Of a stretch of 64,000 bases of DNA, positions 53,281-63,000 are shown one piece after another. Origin of the DNA: Halotia wernerae (GTDB lineage: Bacteria > Cyanobacteriota > Cyanobacteriia > Cyanobacteriales > Nostocaceae); NCBI GenBank assembly GCA_034931985.1, contig JAYGHB010000001.1, positions 1-64,000 of the forward strand. Reading direction: 5' to 3'. Position 1 is the stretch's first letter; every line of letters starts with the position of its first letter. Below the pieces are notes generated by a model. The model worked only from the letters and a program-made list of their open reading frames with translations. It was not told the DNA's origin and searched no databases. A program made the translations under genes and the position numbers.

Positions 53281-54399
53281 ATGTCCGATATCGAAACAAT
53301 CGATTGCGCCGTCGTCGGGGCGGGTGTCGTCGGGCTTGCCGTCGCGCGGGAATTGGCGCTGGCCGGGCGCGAAGTCGTGGTGTTGGAGGCGGCCGACGCG
53401 ATCGGGACCGAGACCTCCTCGCGCAACAGCGAGGTAATTCACGCCGGGATCTACTACCCGACCGGCAGTTTGAAGGCCAAACATTGCGTCGCCGGCAAGA
53501 AATTCATCTACCAATTCTGCGCCGAGCGCGGCATCCGCGCCAATAATTGCGGCAAGCTGATCGTCGCGAGTTCGCCGGCCGAAGTCGCCTATCTCGAAAA
53601 GCTCAAGAAACAGGGCGAGGCGAACGGCGTCGACGATTTGGAACTGATCGACGGCGCTGCGGCGCGCAAGATCGAGCCGCTCCTGTCCTGCCACGCGGCG
53701 CTACGCTCGCCGTCGACCGGCGTGGTCGACAGCCACGCGATGATGCTGGCGTTCCAGGGCGACGCGGAGGCCAACGGGGCGGCTTTCGCCTTCGAGACGC
53801 CGGTTCTCGGCGGCCAGGTGGTCAACGACGGCATCGTGCTGCAAACGGGCGGGGCGGCGCCGATGCGCCTCAAAGCCTCGCTGGTCGTCAATGCCGCCGG
53901 GCTCGGCGCCAACAAATTGGGACGCGCCATCGACGGCATTCGGCCCGATACCGTGCCGCCGCTCTATTACGCGAAGGGCAATTATTTTTCGCTGCAAGGC
54001 AAGTCGCCGTTCTCGCGGCTGATCTATCCGGTCCCCGCACCGGGCGGGCTTGGCGTGCACATCACGGTCGACCTTGCCGGGCAAGCGCGCTTCGGCCCCG
54101 ACGTCGAATGGATCGACGAAATCGATTTCGACGTCGATCCGTCGCGCTGCGATAGTTTCTACGCCGAGATCCGCAAATATTGGCCTGGCCTGAAGGACGG
54201 CGCCTTGGTGCCCGCCTATTCCGGCATCCGCCCGAAGATCGTGCCGGCCGGGGCGGCCAATCCCGATTTCGTGATCCAAGGCCCCGATACGCATGGCGTG
54301 CCGGGCTTGATCGCGTTGTACGGGATTGAATCGCCGGGGCTGACGAGTTCGGCTTCGATCGGCGCCGAAGTGGCGCGCATCGCGGCCGCGATACGCTGA
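53281..54399 (+). CDS. FAD-dependent L-2-hydroxyacid oxidase (LhgO/L2HGDH family)
   Basis: A 372-residue flavoprotein that oxidises L-2-hydroxyglutarate or a similar 2-hydroxyacid. It has the Rossmann motif VVGAGVVGLAVARELALAGREVVVLEA and the family stretch GTETSSRNSEVIHAGIYYPTGSLKAKHCVAGK. PLYYAKGNYFSL, the RPKIVPAG segment and GLIALYGIESPGLTSS, the last also contacting FAD, complete it. The aldolase gene follows after 28 bp in the same direction, then a hydroxyacid dehydrogenase, so a small hydroxyacid/keto-acid operon is likely. The substrate is inferred from the family only. Confidence 0.88.
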   Translation: MSDIETIDCAVVGAGVVGLAVARELALAGREVVVLEAADAIGTETSSRNSEVIHAGIYYPTGSLKAKHCVAGKKFIYQFCAERGIRANNCGKLIVASSPAEVAYLEKLKKQGEANGVDDLELIDGAAARKIEPLLSCHAALRSPSTGVVDSHAMMLAFQGDAEANGAAFAFETPVLGGQVVNDGIVLQTGGAAPMRLKASLVVNAAGLGANKLGRAIDGIRPDTVPPLYYAKGNYFSLQGKSPFSRLIYPVPAPGGLGVHITVDLAGQARFGPDVEWIDEIDFDVDPSRCDSFYAEIRKYWPGLKDGALVPAYSGIRPKIVPAGAANPDFVIQGPDTHGVPGLIALYGIESPGLTSSASIGAEVARIAAAIR

Positions 54400-54427
54400 C
54401 GAAGAACAAACGAAGGGAACGCGCAAG

Positions 54428-55195
54428 ATGGTCGAACTACCGGTCAACGCATTCAAGAAGGCCTTGAAAGAGGGCCGCCCGCAAATCGGCTTGTGGAGCA
54501 GTCTGTGCTCGCCGATGGCGGCCGACGCGATCGCCGACGCCGGGTTCGACTGGATTCTGATCGACACCGAGCATTCGCCCAACGAACCGCCGGACGTGCT
54601 GGCGATCCAGCGCGCGTTGCGCGGCGGTTCGGCCACGCCGATCGTGCGCCCGGCCTGGAACGACCCGGTGCTGTTCAAGCGCCTGCTGGATATCGGCACG
54701 CAAACCTTGCTCGTGCCCTTCGTTCAAAACGCCGACGAAGCGCGCAAGGCCGTCGCCGCGACGCGCTATCCGCCCCATGGCATTCGCGGTGTCGCGACGT
54801 CGACGGTCGCGGGCCGTTTCGGGCGCATCAAGGATTATCTCAAGACCGCGCATCAAGAAATCTGCGTGCTGGTGCAGGTCGAAACCGTCGAAGCGTTGAA
54901 GCAGCTGCCGGAGATCGCGGCGGTCGACGGCGTCGACGGCGTGTTCATCGGGCCGTCGGATTTGGCCGCGTCGATGGGCCATCTCGCCAACCCGATGCAC
55001 CCGGACGTGCAGGCGGCGATTTCCTCCGCCGTCGGCCCGGTCCGCAAGGCGGGCAAGGCGGCAGGCTATCTCACCGCGAACGAAGAAGAAGCCAAGAAGC
55101 GCCTCGCCGAAGGGTTCCAATTCGTCGCGGTCGGCGCCGATATGGGCATTCTGGCGCGCGGCGCCGACGCACTGGTCAAGCGGTTTAAGGAGTAA
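54428..55195 (+). CDS. HpcH/HpaI-family class II aldolase
   Basis: A 255-residue metal-dependent aldolase that cleaves 2-keto-4-hydroxy acids to pyruvate and an aldehyde. Active-site features are LIDTEHSPNE (His), VRPAWNDP (Arg), VQVETVEAL (metal Glu), and GPSDLAASMG (metal Asp). Length is typical of HpaI/GarL. Neighbouring 2-hydroxyacid oxidase and dehydrogenase genes fit a short keto-acid pathway. Exact substrate undetermined. Confidence 0.9.
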   Translation: MVELPVNAFKKALKEGRPQIGLWSSLCSPMAADAIADAGFDWILIDTEHSPNEPPDVLAIQRALRGGSATPIVRPAWNDPVLFKRLLDIGTQTLLVPFVQNADEARKAVAATRYPPHGIRGVATSTVAGRFGRIKDYLKTAHQEICVLVQVETVEALKQLPEIAAVDGVDGVFIGPSDLAASMGHLANPMHPDVQAAISSAVGPVRKAGKAAGYLTANEEEAKKRLAEGFQFVAVGADMGILARGADALVKRFKE

Positions 55196-55201
55196 GGCGC
55201 C

Positions 55202-56143
55202 ATGACGGACAAGCCCGACTGCATCCTCCTCACATCGCTTCGCGCCACACCCACCGCGCGCCTCCACGCCGAGTTCAACGTGCTGGTCGCACCGACGGCG
55301 CCGGCCGAGCGCCTGGCGTTCATCAAGGCGCATCCCGACACGCGCTTCGTCGCGGCAAGCGGCGGCTGGGTCCCGGCGGAAGTGTTCCAGGCGCTGCCCA
55401 AGCTCGAAATCGTGTCGTGCTTCGGCGTGGGTTACGACGGCGTGGACATCGCCGCCGCCAAAGCCGCGAACGTGCCCGTCACCAATACGCCCGACGTGCT
55501 GAACGACTGCGTCGCCGACACGACGATGGGGATGGTTCTGGGCGCCATGCGCAAATTTCCCCAAGCCGATCGCTTCGTGCGCGACGGCAGCTGGCTGAAG
55601 GGCGGGCAGGCGCTGACGACGTCCGTGCACCACAAGAAAATGGGCATCGCCGGGTTGGGGCGTATCGGCAAGACGATTGCCAAGCGCGCGCAAGGCTTCG
55701 ATATGGAAATCGCCTATTACGGGCGCTCCAAACAGGCCGACGTATCGTTCAAGTATTTCGCCGATATCGCCGACATGGCGGCATGGTGCGACGTGCTCGT
55801 CGTCATCACGCCGGGCGGTGCGGCGACGCGCAACATGATCGATGCGCGTGTGCTGAAGGCGCTGGGGCCGAAAGGCTATCTCGTCAACATCTCGCGCGGC
55901 TCGGTCGTCGACGAACCCGCGTTGATCGAAGCGCTGAAGACCGGCGCCATCGCGGGCGCGGGGCTCGACGTGTTCGCCGACGAACCGCGCGTGCCCGAAG
56001 CGCTGCTCGCCCTCGACAACGTGGCGCTCGCCCCGCATGTGGGGTCGGCCACCAACGAGACGCGCGATGCGATGGGCAATCTCGTCGTCGACAATCTGGT
56101 CGCGGTGAAGAACGGCAAGAAGCCGCTGACGCCGGTCTATTGA
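55202..56143 (+). CDS. D-isomer 2-hydroxyacid dehydrogenase
   Basis: A 313-residue NAD(P)-dependent dehydrogenase of the glyoxylate/hydroxypyruvate reductase group. The dinucleotide motif GIAGLGRIGKTIAKRA is at about 147-162. The catalytic Arg is in VNISRGSVVDE, the Glu in DVFADEPRVPEA and the His in LAPHVGSAT. The start is 6 bp after the aldolase stop. Its reduction of a 2-keto acid could pair with the aldolase product. The 3' end overlaps the convergent membrane-protein gene by 7 bp. Confidence 0.9.
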   Translation: MTDKPDCILLTSLRATPTARLHAEFNVLVAPTAPAERLAFIKAHPDTRFVAASGGWVPAEVFQALPKLEIVSCFGVGYDGVDIAAAKAANVPVTNTPDVLNDCVADTTMGMVLGAMRKFPQADRFVRDGSWLKGGQALTTSVHHKKMGIAGLGRIGKTIAKRAQGFDMEIAYYGRSKQADVSFKYFADIADMAAWCDVLVVITPGGAATRNMIDARVLKALGPKGYLVNISRGSVVDEPALIEALKTGAIAGAGLDVFADEPRVPEALLALDNVALAPHVGSATNETRDAMGNLVVDNLVAVKNGKKPLTPVY

Positions 56144-56649
56144 GGCGCCTCGTCGGAGATCGCGCCCGTCGCGGCGCGATCCTCCAACGCCGCGCGCTCG
56201 CGCAAGATCCACGCACCGGCCGCCACGAAGATCGGCGCCAGAAACCACGCGCCGAAGGCGAAGGGCAGCAGCGCGAACTCCGCCAGCGTCGTCCAGAACA
56301 TCCGGCGCCGCAGATTTGCGGCCGGCGGCGGCGCGAATAGCCGCAAGCTCCAGTCCTCGCCAAGCGCGCGGAGCGTCCACAGACGCAGCGCCACGACCGG
56401 CGCGAAGGCGATCAAGCCGGGCCACCACAATTCGCGCGTTTCGACGGCGGCGTAGGTCAGCGCGAACAGCCAAACGCCGTGAAGGATCGCCAGGCGCTGG
56501 TGATTGGAGTGCCCGTATTCGACGGCCCCCGACGCGGCCCGGATTTCGCCGTTGCGCCGCGCGCGCGAGTACTCGATCAAGCGCAGCAGCAGCAAAGCGC
56601 CGATCGCGAATTGCGCATCGCCGGCGGCGGTATCGAAGAAACGCTCCAT
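56137..56649 (-). CDS. Small membrane protein, partial similarity to ICMT/YpbQ family
   Basis: A 170-residue protein with four or five membrane helices. The N-terminal RLIEYSRARRNGEIRAASGAVEYGHSNHQRLAILHGVWLFAL resembles isoprenylcysteine carboxyl-methyltransferase-like YpbQ proteins. The later LRLWTLRALGEDWSLRLF matches weakly. The C-terminal PYRxxRHPNY SAM-binding motif of that family is missing, and the segment is replaced by PPPAANLRRRMFW, so it may not be an active methyltransferase. Confidence 0.6.
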   Translation of the reverse strand: MERFFDTAAGDAQFAIGALLLLRLIEYSRARRNGEIRAASGAVEYGHSNHQRLAILHGVWLFALTYAAVETRELWWPGLIAFAPVVALRLWTLRALGEDWSLRLFAPPPAANLRRRMFWTTLAEFALLPFAFGAWFLAPIFVAAGAWILRERAALEDRAATGAISDEAPQ

Positions 56650-56703
56650 CCCGCCCTTATGTCACGCTTGCGACCGGGCGGGGAGAGGCACAAACTCCCC
56701 GCC

Positions 56704-57576
56704 ATGTTCGAAGGTTTCGAGGCGGGCATCACCCGCGTGGGCGATGTCGATATCTTCCGGCGCATCGGCGGCGATGGCCCGCCATTGCTGCTGCTGCACG
56801 GATATCCGCAGACGCATTTGATGTGGCACAAAGTGGCGCCGTCGCTCGCCCGGCGCTTCAAGGTGATCTGCCCCGATCTGCGCGGCTATGGCGCGTCGTC
56901 GAAGCCCGCCCCCGATCCCGAAGATATGCTCTATTCCAAACGCGCGATGGCGGCCGACATGGTCGGGCTGATGGAAACTCTGGGCTTCGAGCGCTTCGCC
57001 GTCGCGGGCCATGATCGCGGCGGGCGTGTGGCTTATCGCATGGCGCTCGATCATCCGGAATTGGTGACGAAGATCGCCACGCTCGACATCGTGCCCACGC
57101 TTTCCAATTGGAACCGTATGGCCGATATGGCGATCGGCTTGCGAACTTATCATTGGTATTTCCTGGCGCAACCGGGCGGTCTGCCGGAACGCATGATCGC
57201 CGCCGATCCCGACGCCTATCTCGAACACACGATCCGATCCTGGGTGAAGGATTTCGACGCGATCGGCAAGGACGCGATGGACGCCTACAAATCGGCGTTC
57301 CGCGATCCGGCGGCGATCGCCGGGGCATGCGCCGATTATCGCGCCGGGGCGACGACCGATGTCGAACACGACCGCGCCGATCTCGGCAATCGCCGGATCG
57401 TGGCGCCGTTGCTCGCTTTGTGGGGCGGGAAGGGGCTCGCGACCGACAAAGGCGGCCAGATCGAGATCTGGCGGCAATGGGCCGACGATGTGCGCGGCCG
57501 GCAGTTTCCGTGCGGGCATTTCCTGGCGGAAGAAGCGCCGCTCGAAACGATCGAAGCGCTGCTCGATTTCTTCTAA
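56704..57576 (+). CDS. Haloacetate (fluoroacetate) dehalogenase-like alpha/beta hydrolase
   Basis: A 290-residue hydrolase that closely resembles fluoroacetate dehalogenases, which cleave the C-F bond through an Asp nucleophile. Visible counterparts of the catalytic residues are D104, R105 and R108 (GHDRGGR), D128 (TLDIVPT), the halide-binding H150 and W151 (TYHWYFLAQP), Y212 (DYRAGATTD) and H272 (PCGHFLAEEAP). DLRGYGASSKP is also diagnostic. Halogenated acetate hydrolysis is inferred from this set; some relatives act on other esters. Convergent with recG, overlapping by 4 bp. Confidence 0.85.
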   Translation: MFEGFEAGITRVGDVDIFRRIGGDGPPLLLLHGYPQTHLMWHKVAPSLARRFKVICPDLRGYGASSKPAPDPEDMLYSKRAMAADMVGLMETLGFERFAVAGHDRGGRVAYRMALDHPELVTKIATLDIVPTLSNWNRMADMAIGLRTYHWYFLAQPGGLPERMIAADPDAYLEHTIRSWVKDFDAIGKDAMDAYKSAFRDPAAIAGACADYRAGATTDVEHDRADLGNRRIVAPLLALWGGKGLATDKGGQIEIWRQWADDVRGRQFPCGHFLAEEAPLETIEALLDFF

Positions 57577-59669
57577 CCGGTCCGCGCGAGTTTGAAGGCG
57601 GCGTCGCGCTCGAACAAATAAAGCAGCGTGCGCACGGCCTTGCCGCGCGGGCTGTCGAGCGTGGGATCGGCTTCGAGCAGCACGCGCGCATCGTCGCGCG
57701 CGATTTCCAGCAGATCCGCGTGTTCGGCCAGATCGGCCAAGCGGAATTGCGGCAAGCCCGATTGCTTTGTGCCGAGCACTTCGCCCGCCCCGCGCAAGCG
57801 CAGATCCTCCTCGGCGATGCGGAACCCGTCTTCGGTTTCGCGAAGGATTTCCAGCCGCGACTTCGCCGTCTGGCCCAAAGGCTGGCCATAGAGCAGCACG
57901 CAGGAGGATTCCGCCGCCCCGCGGCCGACGCGCCCGCGCAGCTGATGCAATTGCGCGAGGCCGAAACGCTCGGCGTGTTCGATCACCATGACGGTCGCGG
58001 AGGGCACGTTGACGCCGACTTCGATCACCGTCGTCGCCACCAGCACGCCGGGCGGGCCATCGACGAACGCCGCCATCGCGGCGTCTTTCTGCGTGGGCTT
58101 GAGCTTGCCGTGGATGAGGTGGACGCGGCCCTCGCCGAAACGCGCGGTCAAATCCGCATGGCGCTCGGTCGCGGCGGCGAGATCGACGACTTCCGACTCG
58201 TCGACCAGCGGACAGACCCAATAGACGCGCGCCCCTTTGTCGATCAAACCGCGCACGCGCTCGACGACCTCGTCCATGCGCTCCAGCGGCAAGGCGACGG
58301 TCTTCACGGGTTTGCGGCCCGGCGGCTTCTCGGTGAGTTTGGAAACGTCCATGTCGCCGTAAGCGCACATGACCAGCGTGCGCGGGATCGGCGTCGCGGT
58401 CATGATCAGCGTATCCACACCGCCTTCTTCCGATGCGCCTTTGGCCGCGAAGGCGACGCGTTGATGCACGCCGAAGCGATGCTGTTCGTCGATCACCGCG
58501 AGGCCGAGATTGTCGAAGGCGACGTCGTCCTCGAACAGCGCATGCGTGCCGACGACGACCGAAACTTGGCCCGCCGCGAGGCGTTCGATCGTCGCTTGCT
58601 TCACCTTGCCCTTGTCGCGGCCCGTCAGTACGGCGACCTCGATCCCGGCGGCCTCGGCCAGCGGCAGGATCGTTTCGTAATGCTGGCGGGCGAGGATTTC
58701 GGTCGGCGCCATCAACGCGGCTTGGTAGCCCGCTTCGATCGCCGTCAGCATCGCCAGGAACGCGACGACGGTTTTGCCGCTGCCCACGTCGCCTTGCAGC
58801 AAACGCTGCATGCGGCCGGGGGCGCCCATGTCGCCGAGAATCTCGGAAAGCGCGACCGTCTGGCTGCCGGTGAGTTTGAAGGGCAGGGCGGCAAGCACCT
58901 TTTCGCGCAAACGCCCGTCCCCTTTGACGCTGCGCCCGGGCCGGCGCTTGTCGCGCGCGCGCACCAGCGCCAAGGCGAGTTGATTGGCGAAAAGCTCGTC
59001 ATAGGCCAAACGGCTGCGCACGACCGTGCCGGGTTGCGTGTCCGCGTTGTCCTTGGGGGCATGCGCTTGCGTCAACGCCGCACGCCATGCCGGCCATCCG
59101 CGCTGCGCCACGAGGTTCTTGTCGGCCCATTCCGGCAGTTCGGGCGCTTTGGCGACGGCCGCTTTGATCGCCTTGACGAGAACCTTGGGCGACAGCCCGG
59201 CTGTCAAGCCATAGGTCGGCTCGACCGTCGCGATCGCCTCGAACTGCTCGGGCGGCGCTACGTGATCGGGATGCGGCATTTGCACGCCATCGCGATAACG
59301 TTCGATCTTGCCGCTGACCACCCGATCGGCGCCGAGGGGGAGCAGCTTTTCCAGGTAATCGCCCTTGGCATGGAAATAGACGAGGTCGATGTCGCCGCTC
59401 GCATCCTCGCACCGTACCTTGTAGGGCATGCCCCGGCGGCGCGACGGGAAATGCTCGGCAACGCGCACGCGCAACGTTACGACGGCGCCCTCGGGCGCGT
59501 CGGCGATGGCGGGCGAGAAGCGGCGATCGACCAAGCCGGTCGGCAAATGCCACAGCAAATCGACGATATGCGGGCCCGCCGCGCGCTCGACCAAGGCGGC
59601 GATCTTGGGCCCCAGACCCGGCAGGGTTTTGATGTCGGCGAAGAGCGGAAAAAGAATCGACGGACGCAT
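57573..59669 (-). CDS. recG: ATP-dependent DNA helicase RecG
   Basis: Branch-migration helicase that remodels stalled replication forks. The 698-residue protein has an N-terminal wedge/OB domain, LPGLGPKIAALVERAAG, and then helicase motifs: GDVGSGKTVVAFLAM (I), APTEILARQH (Ia), VIDEQHRFGVHQR (II), TATPIPRTL (III), VATTVIEVGVNVPSATVMVIEHAERFG (V) and QLRGRVGRG (VI). It is divergent from the sdhE-mfd pair, with starts 72 bp apart. Confidence 0.96.
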   Translation of the reverse strand: MRPSILFPLFADIKTLPGLGPKIAALVERAAGPHIVDLLWHLPTGLVDRRFSPAIADAPEGAVVTLRVRVAEHFPSRRRGMPYKVRCEDASGDIDLVYFHAKGDYLEKLLPLGADRVVSGKIERYRDGVQMPHPDHVAPPEQFEAIATVEPTYGLTAGLSPKVLVKAIKAAVAKAPELPEWADKNLVAQRGWPAWRAALTQAHAPKDNADTQPGTVVRSRLAYDELFANQLALALVRARDKRRPGRSVKGDGRLREKVLAALPFKLTGSQTVALSEILGDMGAPGRMQRLLQGDVGSGKTVVAFLAMLTAIEAGYQAALMAPTEILARQHYETILPLAEAAGIEVAVLTGRDKGKVKQATIERLAAGQVSVVVGTHALFEDDVAFDNLGLAVIDEQHRFGVHQRVAFAAKGASEEGGVDTLIMTATPIPRTLVMCAYGDMDVSKLTEKPPGRKPVKTVALPLERMDEVVERVRGLIDKGARVYWVCPLVDESEVVDLAAATERHADLTARFGEGRVHLIHGKLKPTQKDAAMAAFVDGPPGVLVATTVIEVGVNVPSATVMVIEHAERFGLAQLHQLRGRVGRGAAESSCVLLYGQPLGQTAKSRLEILRETEDGFRIAEEDLRLRGAGEVLGTKQSGLPQFRLADLAEHADLLEIARDDARVLLEADPTLDSPRGKAVRTLLYLFERDAAFKLARTG

Positions 59670-59741
59670 AATGGCGGGCAGGGTGACAGGAAGCCCCGGC
59701 AGGCGCTATACCCATGCCCCGATTCCGGCCGGACCACCCTT

Positions 59742-60005
59742 ATGCCCGAAGCGATTGAAATCCGCCGTAAGCGCCTGATCCATCGCAGCCTTTACACGGG
59801 CATGAAGGAGACCGATATCCTGCTGGGCGCCTTCGCCAAGGCCCATCTGCCTGGCTTCGACGAAGGCCAACTGGACCGTTACGAGGCCCTGCTGAAAGCG
59901 GGCGATCCGGTCATTCTGGATTGGGCGCTGGGCCGCGAGGAACCGCCGCCCGAATTCGACACCGATGTTCTAAAGCTGCTTCGTAACTTTAAACTCGTGC
60001 CATAA
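59742..60005 (+). CDS. sdhE: FAD assembly factor SdhE
   Basis: An 87-residue protein that helps attach FAD covalently to succinate dehydrogenase SdhA. The conserved patch IRRKRLIHRSLYTGMKETDILLGAF corresponds to the flavinator RGxxE motif (here YTGMKETD). The RYEALLKAGDPVILDWALGREEPP segment is also typical. The next gene, mfd, begins 4 bp later. The adjacency with mfd and recG is frequent in alphaproteobacteria. Confidence 0.9.
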   Translation: MPEAIEIRRKRLIHRSLYTGMKETDILLGAFAKAHLPGFDEGQLDRYEALLKAGDPVILDWALGREEPPPEFDTDVLKLLRNFKLVP

Positions 60006-60009
60006 GACT

Positions 60010-63000
60010 TTGCTTTATCTTTCATTCAGCTCCGAAATCGGCCGCGGCAAGCGCCTCGACCTTCTGGGGGCGCCACCGGGCGTGGACACCGCCGCCTTGG
60101 CCGCGTTGGCGCGCCAGGGCCACGACGTGCTGCATATCGCGCGCGACGATTCCCGCGTGTCGCAATTGCTGGAAGGTTTGCGGTTCTTCCAAGCCCCCGC
60201 GACGGTGATCTCGTTCCCGGCCTGGGATTGCTTGCCCTATGACCGCGTTTCGCCGAACGGCGAGGTCGTCAGCCGGCGCTTGGACGCGCTGGTCGATCTC
60301 GCCCAGCCGCCGGATGCCGGCAAGGGACGCCGGATCGTTCTGACGACCGTCAACGCGATCACCCAGCGCGTGCCCGCCAAGGCGCAATTCGCCCGCGCGA
60401 TGTTTCGCGCCGAGACCGGCGGCAAGTTGCGGCTCGACGCGTTGCTCGCCTTCCTGGTGCGCGACGGCTATCGCAAGGCGGAAACGGTGCGAGAGCCCGG
60501 CGAATACGCGCTGCGCGGCGGCATCGTCGATCTGTTCCCGCCGGGCCTTGCCGAACCCGTGCGCCTCGATCTGTTCGGCGACACGCTGGAAGCGATCCGC
60601 CGCTTCGATCCGATGACGCAGAAAAGCACGGGCCGCTTGGATGGCTTCGCGCTGAAGCCGGTCAGCGAAGTGCTGCTCGACCAAGCGTCGATCGAGCGGT
60701 TCCGCACCGGCTATCGCGACAATTTCGGCGCGCCGTCGCCCAAAGACGCGCTTTATGAATCGATCTCGGCCGGCCAGCGCTATGGCGGCTTCGAGCATTG
60801 GCTGCCGCTGTTCCACGAAAAGCTCGAAACGCTGTTCGATTATCTGCCCGACGCGGTCGTCAGCCTCGATCCGCAAGCCGACGAAGCCGCCGCGTCGCGC
60901 TTCGAGCAGATCCAGGAATTCCACGACGCGCGCGCCTTGGCCCGCGAAGCCTTCTCGAAAGGCAAGAACGCCGACCGCTTCGGCGAAAGCGCGTCGGCCT
61001 ATAACCCGCTGCCGCCCAACGCCCTTTATCTGGCGCCGAAAGAGTTCCACGCCGTCCTGGCCGCGCGCGCATCCGTGGCGTTGTCGCCGTTCTCGAAAGC
61101 GCCGGGCGCCAAGGGCCTGGATGCGGGCGGAAAAACGGGCGTCGATTTTTCCGCCGATCGCGCCAAGGCGGCCGACACCAATCTGTTCGACGCCGTGCGC
61201 GCGCGCGTCGCCGCCGAGCGCGCTGCGGGCAAGCGCGTTCTCGTTTGCGCCTATTCGGCCGGGTCGCGCGAGCGGCTTGCGCATTTGATGCACGAGCACG
61301 GCCTGACCGAGACGGCCGTGGTGAAGAATTGGGGCGAGGTCGAAAATCTGCCCCAGCAGGTCGTCGCGACGACCGTGTTCGGGCTGGAGAACGGCTTCCA
61401 GACCGCGAATGTCGCCGCGATCACCGAACAGGATATTCTCGGCGACCGCTTGGTGCGCGCCGCGCGCAAACGCCGGCGGCCGGAGAATTTCCTGACCGAA
61501 GCCTCGGCGCTCGCCGAAGGCGATTTGGTCGTGCATGTCGATCACGGTATCGGGCGCTATGACGGCCTCGTGACCATCGAGGTCGCGAACGCGCCGCATG
61601 ATTGCCTGCGCATTCTCTACGCCGACAACGACAAGCTTTTCGTTCCCGTCGAGAATATCGACACGCTGACGCGCTACGGCTCCGAAGACGCCGGCGCGAT
61701 GCTCGACAAATTGGGCGGGGCGGGGTGGCAGGCGCGCAAATCGAAGGTCAAGAAGCGGATCGCGGATATCGCGAACCATCTGATCAAGCTCGCCGCCGAA
61801 CGCCAGATGCGCGAGGCCGAGCGCTTCACCGCGCCCGAAGGCCTGTTCGACGAATTCTGCGCGCGCTTCCCGTTCCAGGAAACCGAAGATCAGGCGCGGG
61901 CGATTTCGGATTCGATCGAGGATCTGGCGGCGGGCAAGCCGATGGATCGCCTGGTTTGCGGCGACGTGGGCTTCGGCAAAACCGAAGTCGCGTTGCGCGC
62001 GGCCTTCGTCGCGGCGATGTCGGGCGTGCAGGTCGCGGTCGTGGTGCCGACCACGCTGCTCGCCCGCCAGCATTTCCGCAATTTCGCGCGGCGCTTCGAA
62101 GGCTTCCCGATCCGCATCGCGCAAATGTCGCGCCTCGTCTCGGCCAAGGATCAAGCCCAAGCACGCGCCGACGCCGAATCGGGCGCCGTCGAGATCGTCG
62201 TCGGCACGACCGCGCTGCTCGCGAAGGGCGTCAAATTCCGTCATCTCGGCCTCGTGATCGTCGACGAGGAACAGCATTTCGGCGTTGCGCAGAAGGAACG
62301 GCTGAAGGAAATGCGCTCCGACGTCCATGTGCTGACGCTGACGGCGACGCCGATCCCGCGCACGCTGCAAATGGCGCTGACCGGCGTGCGCGATCTGTCG
62401 CTGATCGCCTCGCCGCCGGTCGATCGCTTGGCGGTGCGCAGCTTCGTGCTGCCCTTCGATCCCGTGGTGATCCGCGAGGCGATCCTGCGCGAAAAATTCC
62501 GCGGCGGGCAGGTATTCTACGTCGTGCCGCGTATCGAGGATTTGGGCGCGGTGCGCGAACGCCTCGAAACCCTCGTGCCCGAGTGCAAGGTCGCGGTCGC
62601 GCACGGGCAATTGCCGCCGACGCAGATCGAAAACGTCATGTCGGCCTTCGTCGACGGCACCTACGATATTCTGCTGTCCACCAATATCGTCGAAAGCGGC
62701 CTCGATATTCCGACCGCCAACACCATCATCCTGCATCGCGCGGATATGTTCGGCCTCGCCCAGCTTTATCAGCTGCGCGGCCGTGTCGGCCGGTCGAAGC
62801 TGCGCGCCTACGCTTACTTCACCGTGCCGGGCGACCGTGTGCTGACGCAGGCGGCGCAAAAGCGCCTCGAAGTCATGCAGACGCTCGATAGCCTCGGGGC
62901 GGGTTTCCAGCTCGCGTCCTACGATCTCGATATTCGCGGTGCGGGCAATTTGCTGGGCGAAGAACAGTCCGGCCATATCAAGGAAGTCGGCGTCGAGCTT

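Noticed and set aside
57108..59741. Long open frame opposite recG
   Set aside because: It runs antisense through recG, whose motifs are complete; the high GC content creates long spurious frames of this kind.
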